DNA from: Anaerocolumna sp. AGMB13020 | Lineage (GTDB): Bacteria; Bacillota; Clostridia; Lachnospirales; Lachnospiraceae | DNA length: 64,000 nucleotides | NCBI RefSeq assembly: GCF_033100115.1 | Contig: NZ_CP136910.1 | Coordinates: 3,847,001 to 3,911,000, forward strand | Direction: 5' to 3' | Shown here: one piece after another, positions 45,601 to 52,527 of the stretch | Position numbering within the stretch: position 1 is the stretch's first letter | Layout: each line of letters opens with the position of its first letter | Translations under genes and position numbers: made by a program | Notes under the pieces: model-generated | The model's database searches: none | Seen by the model: only the letters and a program-made list of their open reading frames with translations | What the model was told of the DNA's origin: nothing

Positions 45601-46825
45601 AGAAGCAGTTAGCAGAGAGGGTTTGTATTATCATGCCAGGCTTTATGACAGAGCTCGAAGAGAAACCATTAAGAATAAAAGAGCACAGATCAGGACCCAG
45701 AAAGCAGAACGGTATGCAGCCCTGTTGGCAGAGCGGATCCTGCAGCCGGGGACGAAAGAAGAACAGACCTTTAAGGCAATAGAACAGTTAAAGAATCAGT
45801 CTTATGCACCGGCTCTATGGGAGAGCGTATTATTACCGGGGAGGATCATCGAGTACCGGGAGGAGCTTCTTGATAAGATACTGGGACAAGGGAATTACTT
45901 CTATCAACTGGAGGAAAAGGAAGGGTTGAATTTTCATGCCTATGAGGACATTGACTGGGAAGCGGATCTGGAAGAACAGGTTGATTTGTCTAAGCAGGAA
46001 GAGATTATTTATGATGCATTGCTTAAGAGAGGAGCCAGCTTTATGCAAAGGCTCCGGGATTTATTAAGCGGAGATTCACCCTTTGACTATCTGCTTAATT
46101 TAGCAGGAAAAGGACTTGTCTGTGCTGACAGCTTTATGCCGGTAAGATGGTGGCTTAACCGGGATAAGCTTCAAAAAGCTTCCCCCAGGCAAAGAGTCGG
46201 AGTCCATGCCAAGGCTATGACTACCGGCAGATGGGAATTAATCAGACCTTTGAAAAGATTGAGCAAAGAAGAGCAGCTTAACCGTCTCTTCGAGGGAAAG
46301 CTTATTCTCTGCAGAGAAACTGTTCAGGGAATGACCTGGAGTGAGGCACTGGAGGTCTTAAGAATCTGGGAATATACCGGACAGGTACGAAGGGGATATT
46401 TTATAGAAGGTATGTCAGGGGTTCAGTTTATCAGAGAGAAGGACTTTGCAGGGGTGATGTATGCCCTTGAGAATCCAAAGGAGCAGCTTATCTGGATACC
46501 GGCTATAGATCCCTGTCAGCCTTGGGGAAAGTGCCTTGCCCACAGGGAGGGCAGAAGTTTTATGAATGTTCCAGGGACAATCGTAGCTTTAAGAGGCGGT
46601 GCGACTGTTGCAGTAATGGAACGGCAGGGGAAGATTCTGCGGATATTTGATATGGAAGCTGCGGATAGTCTGTTAGAGGCTTTTTCCAGGGATTTTCATA
46701 AGAAGAGGCTGTTTCCGCAGATAAACCGTCTTATTGTGAAGGAATACCCGGAGGATATGACGGATATTTTTAAAAAGTATGGATATAAAAAAGAAATACA
46801 GGATTATGTGTTGTACAGAAGCTAG
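42692..46825 (+). CDS. Lhr-type ATP-dependent helicase
   Basis: 1377 residues of superfamily 2. Motif I is APTGTGKT (45-52), motif II is DELH (173-176), motif III is LSATIEP, and motif VI is in LQRLGRAGHNPGR. After the two RecA domains come a winged-helix and Lhr-core domains and a long C-terminal region with further winged-helix-like parts (about 900-1377), as in the long bacterial Lhr proteins, which are 3'-5' DNA/RNA translocases linked to DNA repair. AAGGAGG precedes ATG 42692. The length is in the usual range. Transcribed alone as far as can be seen. Confidence 0.92.
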   Translation: MSKEALSVFHPITEEWFTQKIGVPTKVQEGAWPAIAAGENTLVSAPTGTGKTLSAFLVFIDRLKQKAREGTLKQELHVIYISPLKSLAGDIRENLNRPLNGISEVERKSGYKESVPFDIKVAIRTGDTTSAERKSMIKTPPHILITTPESLYLLLTSKSGQNLLKTAKAIIIDELHAMIDSKRGAHLMLSLARLDKLCTEPLQRIGLSATIEPLNLAAEYLSPDAVTIVAPKMEKKVEIVVTSPLPYGKKSSKDPIWEEIALTIFDYCRGTKSVIAFVEGRRYAEKLAYYINQLGGDGFARTHHGSLSKEQRLAVEQSLREGSLRLLCATSSMELGIDVGEIDEVFQIGCPSSISGTLQRLGRAGHNPGRVSVMHIFPRASAEGVYCGLTAEVARHGMVEYAKPPRLCLDILAQHLVSMASGEGYAVDEVLEITSRAYPFREVGKEEVQAVLAMLAGDYEHERDLPVRPRILYDRIHERVEGDAYSRMLAISAGGTIPDKGLYTVKSESGVKLGELDEEFIFESRVGDRFLLGTFTWQITGIQKDTVVVTQVNAPGGRLPFWKGEIKGRGLRTGLAFGKILRQLMESYEAGKLLEKLLSLGLNQPAAKGAEEFLKRQIDATGTLPDDNTIIVEHFKDINGGSQITVHSVFGRKVNGPLAILAQETAARITGMTISYCDDDDGFILFPYGEEELPEGILQNINVETAKEVLEAILLATPLFQMNFRYNSARAMMMGVKKSGRTPLWVQRMRSADMLNSLVTRMDHPLIRETKRECLEDYWDLDGTQFLLEGIRSGQIKVIELHMELPSPMSLPFRQQTEAAMMYDYSPTTKGIYAAAEGALKQAQMIEPAKEDLDMISVREKLPEDEKQLHSLLMIEGDLIAGELEVPIEWLLKLSESGLVLYIEPGLWIAAEQAEDYEQALEHKVMDKLLPIVRRLLRYRGAHSSEEVAERYFLSPREGEEILTALCEKEEAVSREGLYYHARLYDRARRETIKNKRAQIRTQKAERYAALLAERILQPGTKEEQTFKAIEQLKNQSYAPALWESVLLPGRIIEYREELLDKILGQGNYFYQLEEKEGLNFHAYEDIDWEADLEEQVDLSKQEEIIYDALLKRGASFMQRLRDLLSGDSPFDYLLNLAGKGLVCADSFMPVRWWLNRDKLQKASPRQRVGVHAKAMTTGRWELIRPLKRLSKEEQLNRLFEGKLILCRETVQGMTWSEALEVLRIWEYTGQVRRGYFIEGMSGVQFIREKDFAGVMYALENPKEQLIWIPAIDPCQPWGKCLAHREGRSFMNVPGTIVALRGGATVAVMERQGKILRIFDMEAADSLLEAFSRDFHKKRLFPQINRLIVKEYPEDMTDIFKKYGYKKEIQDYVLYRS

Positions 46826-46828
46826 TGT

Positions 46829-46855
46829 GAATTACGAATGGCGCAATTCACATCA
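46829..46855 (+). other. Small hairpin after the helicase gene
   Basis: GTGAATT (near 46829) and AATTCAC (near 46845) can pair around an 11-base loop just after the helicase stop codon. No T run follows, so I do not call it a terminator. Confidence 0.4.
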
Positions 46856-47043
46856 CCCCATGATTTATAGGTGCCACACTTCAATGGAAACTGTGTGTAT
46901 ATTAGAAAGCAATGTCCGAGAGTGATTGGAACACGTAAGGTGTGCATGGTGGCTGATGTGAAATAAAGGAATTTCAATTTCTTATTTAGGCAGTACCTCT
47001 TGCAACAAGAGGTAGACATAAATTAAAAAAGGACAGAGTGGGT

Positions 47044-47571
47044 ATGGAATTTATAATTGAAGCAGGAAAGTTATCTGACATCGATGAAATAGAGAGGCTT
47101 TACAATGAAATGAATGATGCCCTGGAGGCTGGTATAAATTATCCCGGCTTTAAGAAGGGGATATATCCGGTAAGAGAAAATGCTGTTGAAGGGGTAGAGG
47201 AAGGTTATCTCTATGTGATAAGATGTGACGGCAGGATTGCAGGCAGCGTCATATTAAGCCATAAACCGGAGGAAGCCTATATTGCTGTTGCCTGGAACAT
47301 AGAGTGTTCTTATGACAAGATCATTGTCATCCACACCCTGGCGGTCCATCCGGACTTTGTCAGGAAAGGAATTGGACATTCACTCATGAATTTCGCAGAA
47401 CAGCATGCCAGAAAACAGGGGATGAAGGCAATTCGGCTGGACGTATACGAGAAGAATTATCCGGCAATCCGTTTGTATGAACGGTGTGGTTATGAGTATG
47501 TGGAAACTGTAGATTTAGGTTATGCCGATTATGGACTGCCCTGGTATAAGTTATATGAAAAGGTGCTGTAG
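47044..47571 (+). CDS. GNAT-family N-acetyltransferase
   Basis: 175 residues (177 if the GTG at 47038 is used; AAAGGA at 47027-47032 fits either). The acetyl-CoA loop is HTLAVHPDFVRKGIGHSLMNFAEQHA, with the R-K-G-I-G pattern, followed by IRLDVYEKNYPAIRLYERCGYEYV, typical of Acetyltransf_1. Substrate unknown. Confidence 0.9.
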   Translation: MEFIIEAGKLSDIDEIERLYNEMNDALEAGINYPGFKKGIYPVRENAVEGVEEGYLYVIRCDGRIAGSVILSHKPEEAYIAVAWNIECSYDKIIVIHTLAVHPDFVRKGIGHSLMNFAEQHARKQGMKAIRLDVYEKNYPAIRLYERCGYEYVETVDLGYADYGLPWYKLYEKVL

Positions 47572-47611
47572 GAGTTCGTAGAAAAACAATAAAACATAAA
47601 ATAAATGTAAG

Positions 47612-47666
47612 TTATCTCTGCCGGATATAAAACCCGGTAACAAAGGTTTATATCCGGCAGAGATAA
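47612..47666. terminator. Convergent terminator with perfect 20-bp stem
   Basis: Bases 47612-47631 are the exact inverse complement of 47647-47666, with a 15-base loop. It lies between the GNAT gene and the 3' end of the minus-strand operon and would stop transcripts from both sides, although the flanking T tracts are weak. Confidence 0.75.
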
Positions 47667-47674
47667 GTTGAAAC

Positions 47675-48760
47675 TCAGCATATACAGTGTCGCTGTTTTC
47701 CATAAATGTACCCTGTTAAAAACAGTTGAAAATATAAAACAATTAATAGGGCAAAACGATACTTTAGTGTAAGCAGGGATTTAAGAAGCAGCAGCTCTCT
47801 GGGATTAGGATCCAGATACTGCATCTGTTGGAACTGTTCTTTTAAGGTATCCGTGACCTTTGCCAGATAAGAGAAATCAGACCATCTGGTGGGAATGAAT
47901 TTTCTGGCAAAGATAAGCGGATTACCAGTTTTGAAATAGAAAAAGAGTAACAGAGACAGGATTATAAAAGTTAGACCGATATAGGCAAGAAGTTGCTTCC
48001 TGTTTTTTTTTCTGTAAATAATACAATGGTGCAATGCAAAATGCAGAAAGCAGAGAAGTATCAGCCATAAGGGCAGGAGAAAGGATGAAGAAAGGAGATT
48101 TCCGTAAAAATATCCGTCTATCAACGAATAATTGTCTGTCAGGCTGCTGCCTGCAAGAAAGGCAGCAGCATACATTTCTTCTTTTCCTTTGCCTTTTTCG
48201 GTTATTTTCAGCTCAATATTAGAAAAAGTATCGGCTCTTTTTGAGCTTTGCACCAAAAACACAGGAACAGAGCTTTTCACCACACCTCTGACAATATAGG
48301 TGCTGTTTTTATATAACAGCTCATTGTTAACAGCAGTAATGGTACCAAACAATTCGTAAGCTGTACCTGAATCCAGAACACAGCCATAAGCATCCTCCTG
48401 ATAGACATAATTGCCGGACAACAGTGACATGGGTACGGTATCCCTCATATTGCCCCAAAGAGTTACTGCCAGGACTTTAGCTTTGCGTCCAAGATAGAGA
48501 TTTGTAAGTTCTGCTCCTTCTTCTGATTTCCAGGCTGTCAGGGAGAGCAGGGTGCGGCTGTTAAAGGTTGGGTCGGATTCCTTTTCCTGTTCCAGCGCTT
48601 CGATCAGAGCAGCTTTGCTTATTCCGGTTTTGTGATCCCGGATACTGACACTGGAAAAGAAATCTCTATCATAGGAAGTATCCATAATACATCGGCTCAT
48701 AAACCAAAGAAGCAGAAGGCCTGTTAGTAAGAAAAGCATCAGCATTCTATTCCGTTTCAT
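47675..48760 (-). CDS. MacB-like membrane protein without ATPase
   Basis: 361 residues. An N-terminal membrane helix (5-22), a large extracellular domain (about 25-215) and about three further helices (225-247, 258-280, 330-352). The external part (VLDSGTAYELFGTITAVNNELLYKNSTYIVRGVV) resembles the MacB periplasmic core domain (MacB_PCD), which in MacB/LolCE-type transporters sits between helix 1 and helix 2. The helix count is consistent with that fold, but motif support is moderate. It overlaps the HlyD-like gene by 14 bases, and the two proteins may form a complex like MacA-MacB. No cognate ATPase is encoded here. Confidence 0.65.
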   Translation of the reverse strand: MKRNRMLMLFLLTGLLLLWFMSRCIMDTSYDRDFFSSVSIRDHKTGISKAALIEALEQEKESDPTFNSRTLLSLTAWKSEEGAELTNLYLGRKAKVLAVTLWGNMRDTVPMSLLSGNYVYQEDAYGCVLDSGTAYELFGTITAVNNELLYKNSTYIVRGVVKSSVPVFLVQSSKRADTFSNIELKITEKGKGKEEMYAAAFLAGSSLTDNYSLIDGYFYGNLLSSSFLLPLWLILLCFLHFALHHCIIYRKKNRKQLLAYIGLTFIILSLLLFFYFKTGNPLIFARKFIPTRWSDFSYLAKVTDTLKEQFQQMQYLDPNPRELLLLKSLLTLKYRFALLIVLYFQLFLTGYIYGKQRHCIC

Positions 48761-50792
48761 TTGCCATCACCCGGTCCCCTTCTGAAATATCTTTGCTGCT
48801 GCCGGTAATTATAATGTCCTCGGAGGTAAAAGAACCACTGATTGCAGCAGTATTCCGGTCTTTTTCTTCAACAGTTACGTCCATACGGAAAGCAGTCTGC
48901 TCTATTCCAAGAACAGTAGCCTTTTCCTTGACCATAAGTACATAGGTACGGCTGCCTGCATCCTGCCGGATAGCCTGGAGGGGAACACAGCTGGGATATT
49001 CCTGGGAGGCTTTCTTAAGACGGTAGGTTAAGCTTCCGCCTTCTTTGTAATTTCCATCAGGAAGAAGTGCAGTAAAGGTAACCAGGCCTTCTTCGTCAGG
49101 CAGCCCTAAGGTCTCTATGGTAGAGGTAAAGGGCGTGTTCGAGTCATAACTTTTGATTTCGATTTCGTCGCCTTCGGAAAAATACTTCAGATTATCCTTA
49201 TTCCCTTTCATGACCAGCTCGAAGCCACCGGTAAGAATGACCAGCTTCTCACTGCCAGTTAAAGTAATACCATAATCCAATCCGGAATTGCCGATGATAC
49301 CTTGAACAGGAGAGTATACCCTGCCTTTTTGCGCAATTATTTTATTAAGCTTTGCAATTTCTTCTTCTTTTGAGCTGATATCCAGCTGAAGCATTGATTG
49401 ATCTAAACTTATGGTAAGTTTACTGGTTTCTTCGTTACTTTGCTTTACCGTTATTTCTGCTTCAAGCTTCTCTCTCTGAAGCTTTACCGTCTCAAGTGTT
49501 CTTCTGGCGGTTTCTTCTGCTTTTTTGGCATCTTTTATATCTTTGCTGTAATCATAGCTGCCTTTCTTGATTGCCTGTATATCGCTTTCCAGAGCTTCTG
49601 CTTGTATTCGGGCTTTCCTTATCTTTTCGCCCCATTCTTTTTCTGCAGCTTTTGCATCTTCCTGGGCTCTGTCTGCTTTTTCTTTTGCCAGGCGGATATC
49701 AGTTTCTTTTATCGCCAGATGATCATATAGAAGCCGGTAAAGGGACTGATAGGAATCTTTTTGGCGGTTAACATAGCCGCTCTCAAGATCGCCCTTGTAG
49801 GTTAGCAGGGCAGTATCGAGCTTGCTGTCTTCAGCCTGCAGTTTATCAAGAGTTTCCTGCGCATCTTCAATGGCACGATTACAGGCGGTAACCTCACTGT
49901 TTCTTGCAGAAATCTGCTGCTGGTAAGCCTTACGGACACTGTCCTCAGCAGAATACTGATCCTGATAATCGATGGTGGCCTCCCATTTACGGGTAGTACT
50001 GACCAGATCTTCTTTTAGCCGGTTCAGGTTCTTTGTGGCAGTTTCTATCTGCTGCTTATGTTCCTTGTATTTATTGTCATAATAAAATTCAAAGACTGCC
50101 GTATAAGCTGATTCTGCGGCTCCTTCTTTTTTGCTCTTAACGGCATTGGAGTATACTGTTATAATATCCTCTAATTTAAGAATCGGCTCTTTTGCCTGTG
50201 TCAGACTGCTCTCGGTATCGGTAATATCACGATTTAAAGGACGTAGTGCATTGGCTTTTCCGGTTTCCAGTTCTTTTAAGGCGGCAACGGACTCTTCGTA
50301 TTCCTTTGTCTTTTTTTCCTTTACGGACTCTTTGATCGTATCAAGTTCTGCTATTGCATCAGCCAGATCCGACTGAGCATTTTCTTCTTGCAGCAGGGCC
50401 GCCTCCAAATCAAGGTGGCTGTCCGTATTTTTGGAGGATAAGCTGTTCTTATCATATTGCAGCTTCAATTTTTTCAGTTCCAGTTCCCTGGCACTTAAAA
50501 GTTCTTTTAATTGGCTCGTATCATAGGTAAATAAGAGTTCCTTTTTCTCGACACGATCCCCGGTTTTTTTATTTATTTTTAAAATTTTATAACCTGCTTC
50601 CAGTTTCATATATTTCTCTGCATTTTCCTTAATGGTACCGGTACCGGACTGTTCATAGATCAGATTACCCCTCTTTGGAGAGAACACGGTTACCTGGGCA
50701 AGTGTTACAGAGGCGGCTGCTCTTGAGACGAAAGTAAAAATCAGCATAAATATGAAAAAACCGATAAGCAGTTTTTTGAGTTTCTTTTCCAT
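48747..50792 (-). CDS. HlyD-like adaptor with very long coiled coil
   Basis: 681 residues. An N-terminal membrane anchor (about 5-30) is followed by a split biotinyl/lipoyl-like half (SGTGTIKENAEKYMKLEAGYKILKINKKTGDRVEKKELLFTYDT), a coiled coil of about 350 residues (about 105-470), the second lipoyl half (VYSPVQGIIGNSGLDYG) and a beta-barrel region (about 500-681). This is the order in membrane-fusion proteins such as HlyD and MacA, but the coiled coil is much longer than usual. It probably spans the cell wall and links the membrane proteins of this operon with the outside. The role next to sugar-type importer genes is unclear. Confidence 0.85.
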   Translation of the reverse strand: MEKKLKKLLIGFFIFMLIFTFVSRAAASVTLAQVTVFSPKRGNLIYEQSGTGTIKENAEKYMKLEAGYKILKINKKTGDRVEKKELLFTYDTSQLKELLSARELELKKLKLQYDKNSLSSKNTDSHLDLEAALLQEENAQSDLADAIAELDTIKESVKEKKTKEYEESVAALKELETGKANALRPLNRDITDTESSLTQAKEPILKLEDIITVYSNAVKSKKEGAAESAYTAVFEFYYDNKYKEHKQQIETATKNLNRLKEDLVSTTRKWEATIDYQDQYSAEDSVRKAYQQQISARNSEVTACNRAIEDAQETLDKLQAEDSKLDTALLTYKGDLESGYVNRQKDSYQSLYRLLYDHLAIKETDIRLAKEKADRAQEDAKAAEKEWGEKIRKARIQAEALESDIQAIKKGSYDYSKDIKDAKKAEETARRTLETVKLQREKLEAEITVKQSNEETSKLTISLDQSMLQLDISSKEEEIAKLNKIIAQKGRVYSPVQGIIGNSGLDYGITLTGSEKLVILTGGFELVMKGNKDNLKYFSEGDEIEIKSYDSNTPFTSTIETLGLPDEEGLVTFTALLPDGNYKEGGSLTYRLKKASQEYPSCVPLQAIRQDAGSRTYVLMVKEKATVLGIEQTAFRMDVTVEEKDRNTAAISGSFTSEDIIITGSSKDISEGDRVMANETE

Positions 50793-50829
50793 AAGACTTC
50801 TCGTTCCTTTGCTTGATTGTATGAAATAA

Positions 50830-51681
50830 TTAGCCCTTTAATCCGGTTGCAGCAATTCCCTGTTCCAGATAGTTCTGTCCGTACAGAAACAGTAAAAGAG
50901 CAGGTACCAGCATAATAAAAGAGGCTGCAAAAGCAAGGCCTGCCTTATCTGTGGTAATATCCGGCAGATACAGGGACAGGGGCCATAAGTTTTTCTTTCG
51001 AATGAGAAAGGTCAGGGGCTGTTCAATGGCATTCCAATATTCGATGAAATCCAGCACGATGGCCGAGATGATGCCGGAAGCACCGAGAGGAATACCGATT
51101 CTGGTAAAGATATACCCTTCACCAGCACCATCGAGCCTTGCGGCTTCCATAAGTGCCTCCGGCAGTTCCTTAAAGAACTTTACCATAATAAAAACCGGAA
51201 AGGTGGAGAAGATATTCGGAAGAATAACCGCAAGATGAGTATCGGTAAGCTTCATCCGAAATAATACCAGATAACTGGATACCATGGTCACCTGAAAGGG
51301 CAGTATCATCAGCAGGATATAAAGGGTAAACAAAAGTTTTTTACCGGGGAAGCTATATCTGGCAAAAGCCCAGGCGGCAGGTACAGCAATTATGAGCTGC
51401 CCTGCTAGTACTGGCAGGACCTGAATGCAGGAATTCCAGAACATAACAAAGAACTTCGGGGAATCTAAGAGAAGCTCTGCAAAAGGCTGAAGAGTAGGAT
51501 AGAGGGGAAGAATCCCCCAGGAAGCCATATCCTCTGATTGGCCAAGGATTGGTCCTATCTTCTGAAACAATTCTCCCCTTCCCATCAGGGAGCCGCTTAA
51601 GAGCATCCACAATGGCAGCCAGACGAGCAGGACAGCAAGGACCAATAATATTGTTATTAGCAAATTTTTTAATGTTTTCAT
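50830..51681 (-). CDS. Carbohydrate ABC transporter permease, MalG-type
   Basis: 283 residues with six transmembrane helices, the first at 7-29. The EAA loop is EAARLDGAGEGYIFTRIGIPLG and the C terminus YLEQGIAATGLKG is typical of MalG-like CUT1 permeases. Second permease of the binding-protein-dependent system encoded in this operon. Confidence 0.92.
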   Translation of the reverse strand: MKTLKNLLITILLVLAVLLVWLPLWMLLSGSLMGRGELFQKIGPILGQSEDMASWGILPLYPTLQPFAELLLDSPKFFVMFWNSCIQVLPVLAGQLIIAVPAAWAFARYSFPGKKLLFTLYILLMILPFQVTMVSSYLVLFRMKLTDTHLAVILPNIFSTFPVFIMVKFFKELPEALMEAARLDGAGEGYIFTRIGIPLGASGIISAIVLDFIEYWNAIEQPLTFLIRKKNLWPLSLYLPDITTDKAGLAFAASFIMLVPALLLFLYGQNYLEQGIAATGLKG

Positions 51682-51689
51682 GGTCTGAT

Positions 51690-52526
51690 CTATTCCTTAT
51701 CAAATCTTAATATCAACAGTATGATTGCCATAAACAAGAAAATACTGAGAACGGCGGCAGCACACATCTTCTGAATGTCGAGGGCAGCAAACCAGTTGTT
51801 AAAGATATGCTGCAGCATATAAATACTCTCCTGAGGATAATTGCCTGAGATCAAATAAGCTTCCCGGAAGACCTTAAAGGAATTGACAAAGGACAGGATA
51901 CCGATCATGAAAAGTGCAGGGGACAGGAGGGGAAGAGTAATATAGCGAAAGCGCTGGAAAGCTCCCGCACCATCTGCACCTGCCGCTTCATAAAGTGAGG
52001 TATCTATTCCGTTTAAACCTGTAAGCCAGAGTATCATGTCATACCCTGCATTCTTCCAGAGGTAGCTGAACACCAATATAGAAAAGGCCATATCAGTGTT
52101 CATAAAATCTGTTTTATCACCGCCCAGCTGCAGAATTATTCCATTCATAAGCCCGTTTTCGTGAAAGATTAATTTCCATAGAATTACCATTGAGGCAGTA
52201 GGAATTGCCATAGGAATTAATAAGGACGTCTTATAAAAATCCCTGTATTTCTTCCTGCTGTGTATCAGTAAGGCTAATACCAGGGAAATGAATAACAGAA
52301 GCGGCAGGCATACCAGGATAAATCTTGCGGTATTAGAGATAGCCTGTCTGAAAGCGCTATTGGTAAGGACCGTCCTATAATTGGACAGTCCCACAAAGTT
52401 ATTGTTCATAGCGTCGTAAAAGGAACGTCTTACAACATCTATGAAAGGAAGCAGTACAAAGACTGTTATACCGGTTAAGCTGGGTAAGAGGAACAGCCAG
52501 GGAGTTATATGTTTATTCCTTCTCAT
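51690..52526 (-). CDS. Carbohydrate ABC transporter permease, MalF-type
   Basis: 278 residues with six helices, the first at about 9-29 (WLFLLPSLTGITVFVLLPFI). The EAA loop is EAAGADGAGAFQRFRYITLPLL. It starts one base after the binding-protein stop codon with no clear ribosome binding site, so translation is coupled. No ATPase gene follows; a shared ATPase is expected. Confidence 0.92.
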   Translation of the reverse strand: MRRNKHITPWLFLLPSLTGITVFVLLPFIDVVRRSFYDAMNNNFVGLSNYRTVLTNSAFRQAISNTARFILVCLPLLLFISLVLALLIHSRKKYRDFYKTSLLIPMAIPTASMVILWKLIFHENGLMNGIILQLGGDKTDFMNTDMAFSILVFSYLWKNAGYDMILWLTGLNGIDTSLYEAAGADGAGAFQRFRYITLPLLSPALFMIGILSFVNSFKVFREAYLISGNYPQESIYMLQHIFNNWFAALDIQKMCAAAVLSIFLFMAIILLILRFDKE

Positions 52527-52527
52527 A

